Below are positions 32,881 through 34,535 of a stretch of 34,535 nucleotides of DNA, in pieces. A program made the translations under genes and the position numbers. The stretch is from Verrucomicrobiales bacterium. Lineage in GTDB: Bacteria; Verrucomicrobiota; Verrucomicrobiia; Verrucomicrobiales; DEV007. The notes under the pieces were generated by a model. The model saw only the letters and a list, made by a program, of their open reading frames with translations, did not search any database and was not told the origin of the DNA. Numbering within the stretch: the first letter of the stretch is position 1; every line of letters starts with the position of its first letter. Where the stretch lies: NCBI GenBank assembly GCA_021648365.1, contig JAKISY010000050.1, positions 1 to 34,535 on the forward strand. Reading direction: 5' to 3'.

Positions 32881-34535
32881 GTGATAAAGGTCGTTAAAGT
32901 TGCTGCTTATACATGGTCGAATGTGTTTTCTGAACATCCCGTTCTTGGGGTGAAGATCGAAAGGGTGGGTGAAGTGCCGCATGTGATGGGGAGCGAACTT
33001 GCTGCGTGGCAGGTCAAACTGGCGGAGATGTTTGTTGCGCTAGCTCCTAGTCAGGTAGATGCGAATGAAGCTGCTTGGATTGATTTTCTGGGGGCTTTGA
33101 AACTTGGGCGAGTGCTGGATCTCGAGGTATTGATAGGCGGTATTGCGATCGGATTGCAGGCTTTGGAGGATGGGCGGGTGCCGCGTTTTTTTGGTTTCAA
33201 CCCTTTGAGCGATTCAGCCCAAAGCGTTGTTTTTGTGGCGTATCATTTTAGGAGAACTGCTGTTACAGCGGTATTGCATGCAACGGAACTGGTTAATATG
33301 ATGTTGAAGCACCCGAGGGATTGGGTGCAGGAAATAGAGCGGTGGAAAAAAACTTTCCAAGTGAAGAGCGCTGCAGTAGGATTGGACATTTTGTTGCGAG
33401 AAATGATTGAAGTGGCGGAAGTTCGCGGCATTCCTTGGAGAGTAATGGATGTGCAGGCGGAGATGGTGGTTTTTGGTCACGGGAAAAAATTGATACGCTA
33501 TTGCGGAGGGCTGAGTGATGTCGATTCTGCCTTGGCGCAAAGGATTGCCTCGAACCGTATTGCGACATTCGCTGTGTTGAATGAGAGGCAGATAGCGTTA
33601 GCTCCGATGATGATGGTTAATTCTCTCGAACAGATTGAGCCGACGCTTGCAAAAATGGCTTATCCGCTTTTGATCTGTTCTGCGGTTCGCGGTGGAAAAG
33701 AGCGTGAGTTCCATTTTTTTTATCGTGAGGATGAGGTGCTTGAGAAATCCAAAGAGCTACTGAAGACGGGATCCGCAGTGATTTTCCAACGTGTGTCATC
33801 TGCTCAAGCGAAAATCTATCATTTGTTGGTGGTCGGCGGAGAGTTTTTTATGGCTCTTAGCTTAGGTGAAAACGGGCAGATGCAGGAAGTTGCCAAGGTT
33901 CATCCAGACAATGTGCGTCTAGTGGAGAGGGCGAGTTCTTTGATAGGGCTTAAAATGGCTGAGGTGGTATTGATCGCTGAGGACATGAGCGAGTCATGGC
34001 TACGGGGGGCGGTGAAGTTATTTGGTGTGGAGTATGCGTTTTTTAGTAGAAAGAAATGGTCGGATCTACAGCGGTCTAAGGTGGCAACTGCGATGCTTGC
34101 ATTTCTTTTTCCTGGGGATCAAAATGGTCGTATTCCTATCGCGGCAATTACTGGCACTAACGGTAAAACTACGACTTGTCTGATGCTTGATCATATACTT
34201 CGCACTGCGGGGAGGTCGTCGGGAGTAGCGACTACGGAGGGGGTGCGTGTGGCTGGGAGGGTCAATGGCTTCGGGGATGCAGCGGCGGGGCAGGGGGCTA
34301 CAGCAGTGCTTGAGGATGCTGTTGTGGAGATTGCTGTTTTAGAGACCGCTAGGGGTGGATTGTTGGATGAGGGTATGGCTTTCGATAGCTGCGAAGTCTC
34401 TGCTGTGCTCAACGTGACAGCGGATCACTTGGGTTTGGGCGGCATCGAAACTTTGCAACAGTTGGCTGAGCTCAAGGGGCGTGTGGCACGAACTGCGCGA
34501 GATTTGGTGGTGCTCAATGTGGACGATCCTTTGAC
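32881..34535 (+). CDS. Cyanophycin synthetase-like Mur ligase (3' partial), ATP-grasp half degenerate
   Basis: The frame is open from GTG 32881 to the window end (551 codons) with no stop; an in-frame TAA lies just upstream at 32872. The N-terminus (KVVKVAAYTWSNVFSEHPVL) and domain order match CphA-type enzymes: N-terminal domain (about 1-160), ATP-grasp-like region (about 160-400), then a Mur-ligase domain with P-loop GTNGKTTT (425-432), ETARGGLLDEG and LNVTADHLGLGGIETL. In CphA the ATP-grasp half adds Asp and the Mur half adds Arg. Here, at the usual YPVVVKP position, the sequence is YPLLICSA (261-268), so the ATP-contacting Lys is Cys, and the E-x-N metal motif near 390 is replaced by VEYAFFSRKK. 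The Mur half looks intact. It may be an active-only-in-one-half paralogue. Confidence 0.82.
   Translation, partial: MIKVVKVAAYTWSNVFSEHPVLGVKIERVGEVPHVMGSELAAWQVKLAEMFVALAPSQVDANEAAWIDFLGALKLGRVLDLEVLIGGIAIGLQALEDGRVPRFFGFNPLSDSAQSVVFVAYHFRRTAVTAVLHATELVNMMLKHPRDWVQEIERWKKTFQVKSAAVGLDILLREMIEVAEVRGIPWRVMDVQAEMVVFGHGKKLIRYCGGLSDVDSALAQRIASNRIATFAVLNERQIALAPMMMVNSLEQIEPTLAKMAYPLLICSAVRGGKEREFHFFYREDEVLEKSKELLKTGSAVIFQRVSSAQAKIYHLLVVGGEFFMALSLGENGQMQEVAKVHPDNVRLVERASSLIGLKMAEVVLIAEDMSESWLRGAVKLFGVEYAFFSRKKWSDLQRSKVATAMLAFLFPGDQNGRIPIAAITGTNGKTTTCLMLDHILRTAGRSSGVATTEGVRVAGRVNGFGDAAAGQGATAVLEDAVVEIAVLETARGGLLDEGMAFDSCEVSAVLNVTADHLGLGGIETLQQLAELKGRVARTARDLVVLNVDDPL

Overview
The window looks like a piece of chromosome from a heterotrophic Verrucomicrobiota bacterium, probably near Akkermansiaceae or Rubritaleaceae. 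The evidence is a PVC-type haem-binding dehydrogenase with a C-terminal CxxCH domain, a secreted formylglycine-type sulfatase, the golvesin-like C-terminus of a FAD oxidoreductase, paired LmbE and Gfo/Idh/MocA genes, a cyanophycin-synthetase-like Mur ligase, large secreted proteins of unknown function, and many dispersed intergenic repeats. This placement is inferred from gene content, not from a search. No rRNA, tRNA or CRISPR array was seen.

Layout. 1-2.5 kb: end of a probable oxidoreductase gene, a sulfatase gene followed by a palindromic terminator (a near-identical one precedes it), then a HTH regulator with a good promoter. 2.8-5.9 kb: guaB and guaA (GMP synthesis). 6.1-6.7 kb: a ParE/RelE-type toxin-antitoxin pair among repeats. 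6.9-9.3 kb (minus): a reduced HsdR-like helicase-nuclease and a KilA-N protein, bounded by 73-bp inverted repeats. 9.5-9.7 kb: a 204-bp MITE-like element. 9.9-11.2 kb: aroD and a secreted rhodanese. 11.5-15.8 kb (minus): a cytochrome-c-like protein and a PVC-type haem dehydrogenase. 16.1-17.9 kb: a VapB-like antitoxin, a cysteine desulfurase and a small unknown gene. 17.9-18.3 kb: a decayed gene end split by a second MITE copy. 18.3-22.2 kb (minus): probable sugar-acid or carbohydrate operon of Gfo/Idh/MocA oxidoreductase, LmbE/PIG-L deacetylase, a small remnant and a YjhG/YagF-type dehydratase. 22.4-24.3 kb (minus): two TPM-domain genes. 24.4-30 kb: two large secreted proteins of unknown function separated by a broken copy of a PhoD-like gene end. 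30.2-32.7 kb (minus): cupin, PhoD-like phosphatase and an unknown protein. 32.9 kb to the end: a cyanophycin-synthetase-like gene that runs out of the window and has no stop codon inside it.

What stands out is genome plasticity. There are two copies of a MITE with 15-bp and 13-bp terminal inverted repeats and 5-bp target duplications. A modular intergenic repeat family occurs at about eight loci; one copy encodes the C-terminal tail of the cysteine desulfurase. Several genes are decayed or partly duplicated. The most system-like candidate is the two-gene HsdR-like/KilA-N unit: the R-type protein keeps the nuclease motif and first helicase domain but lacks the second, and no hsdM or hsdS is present.
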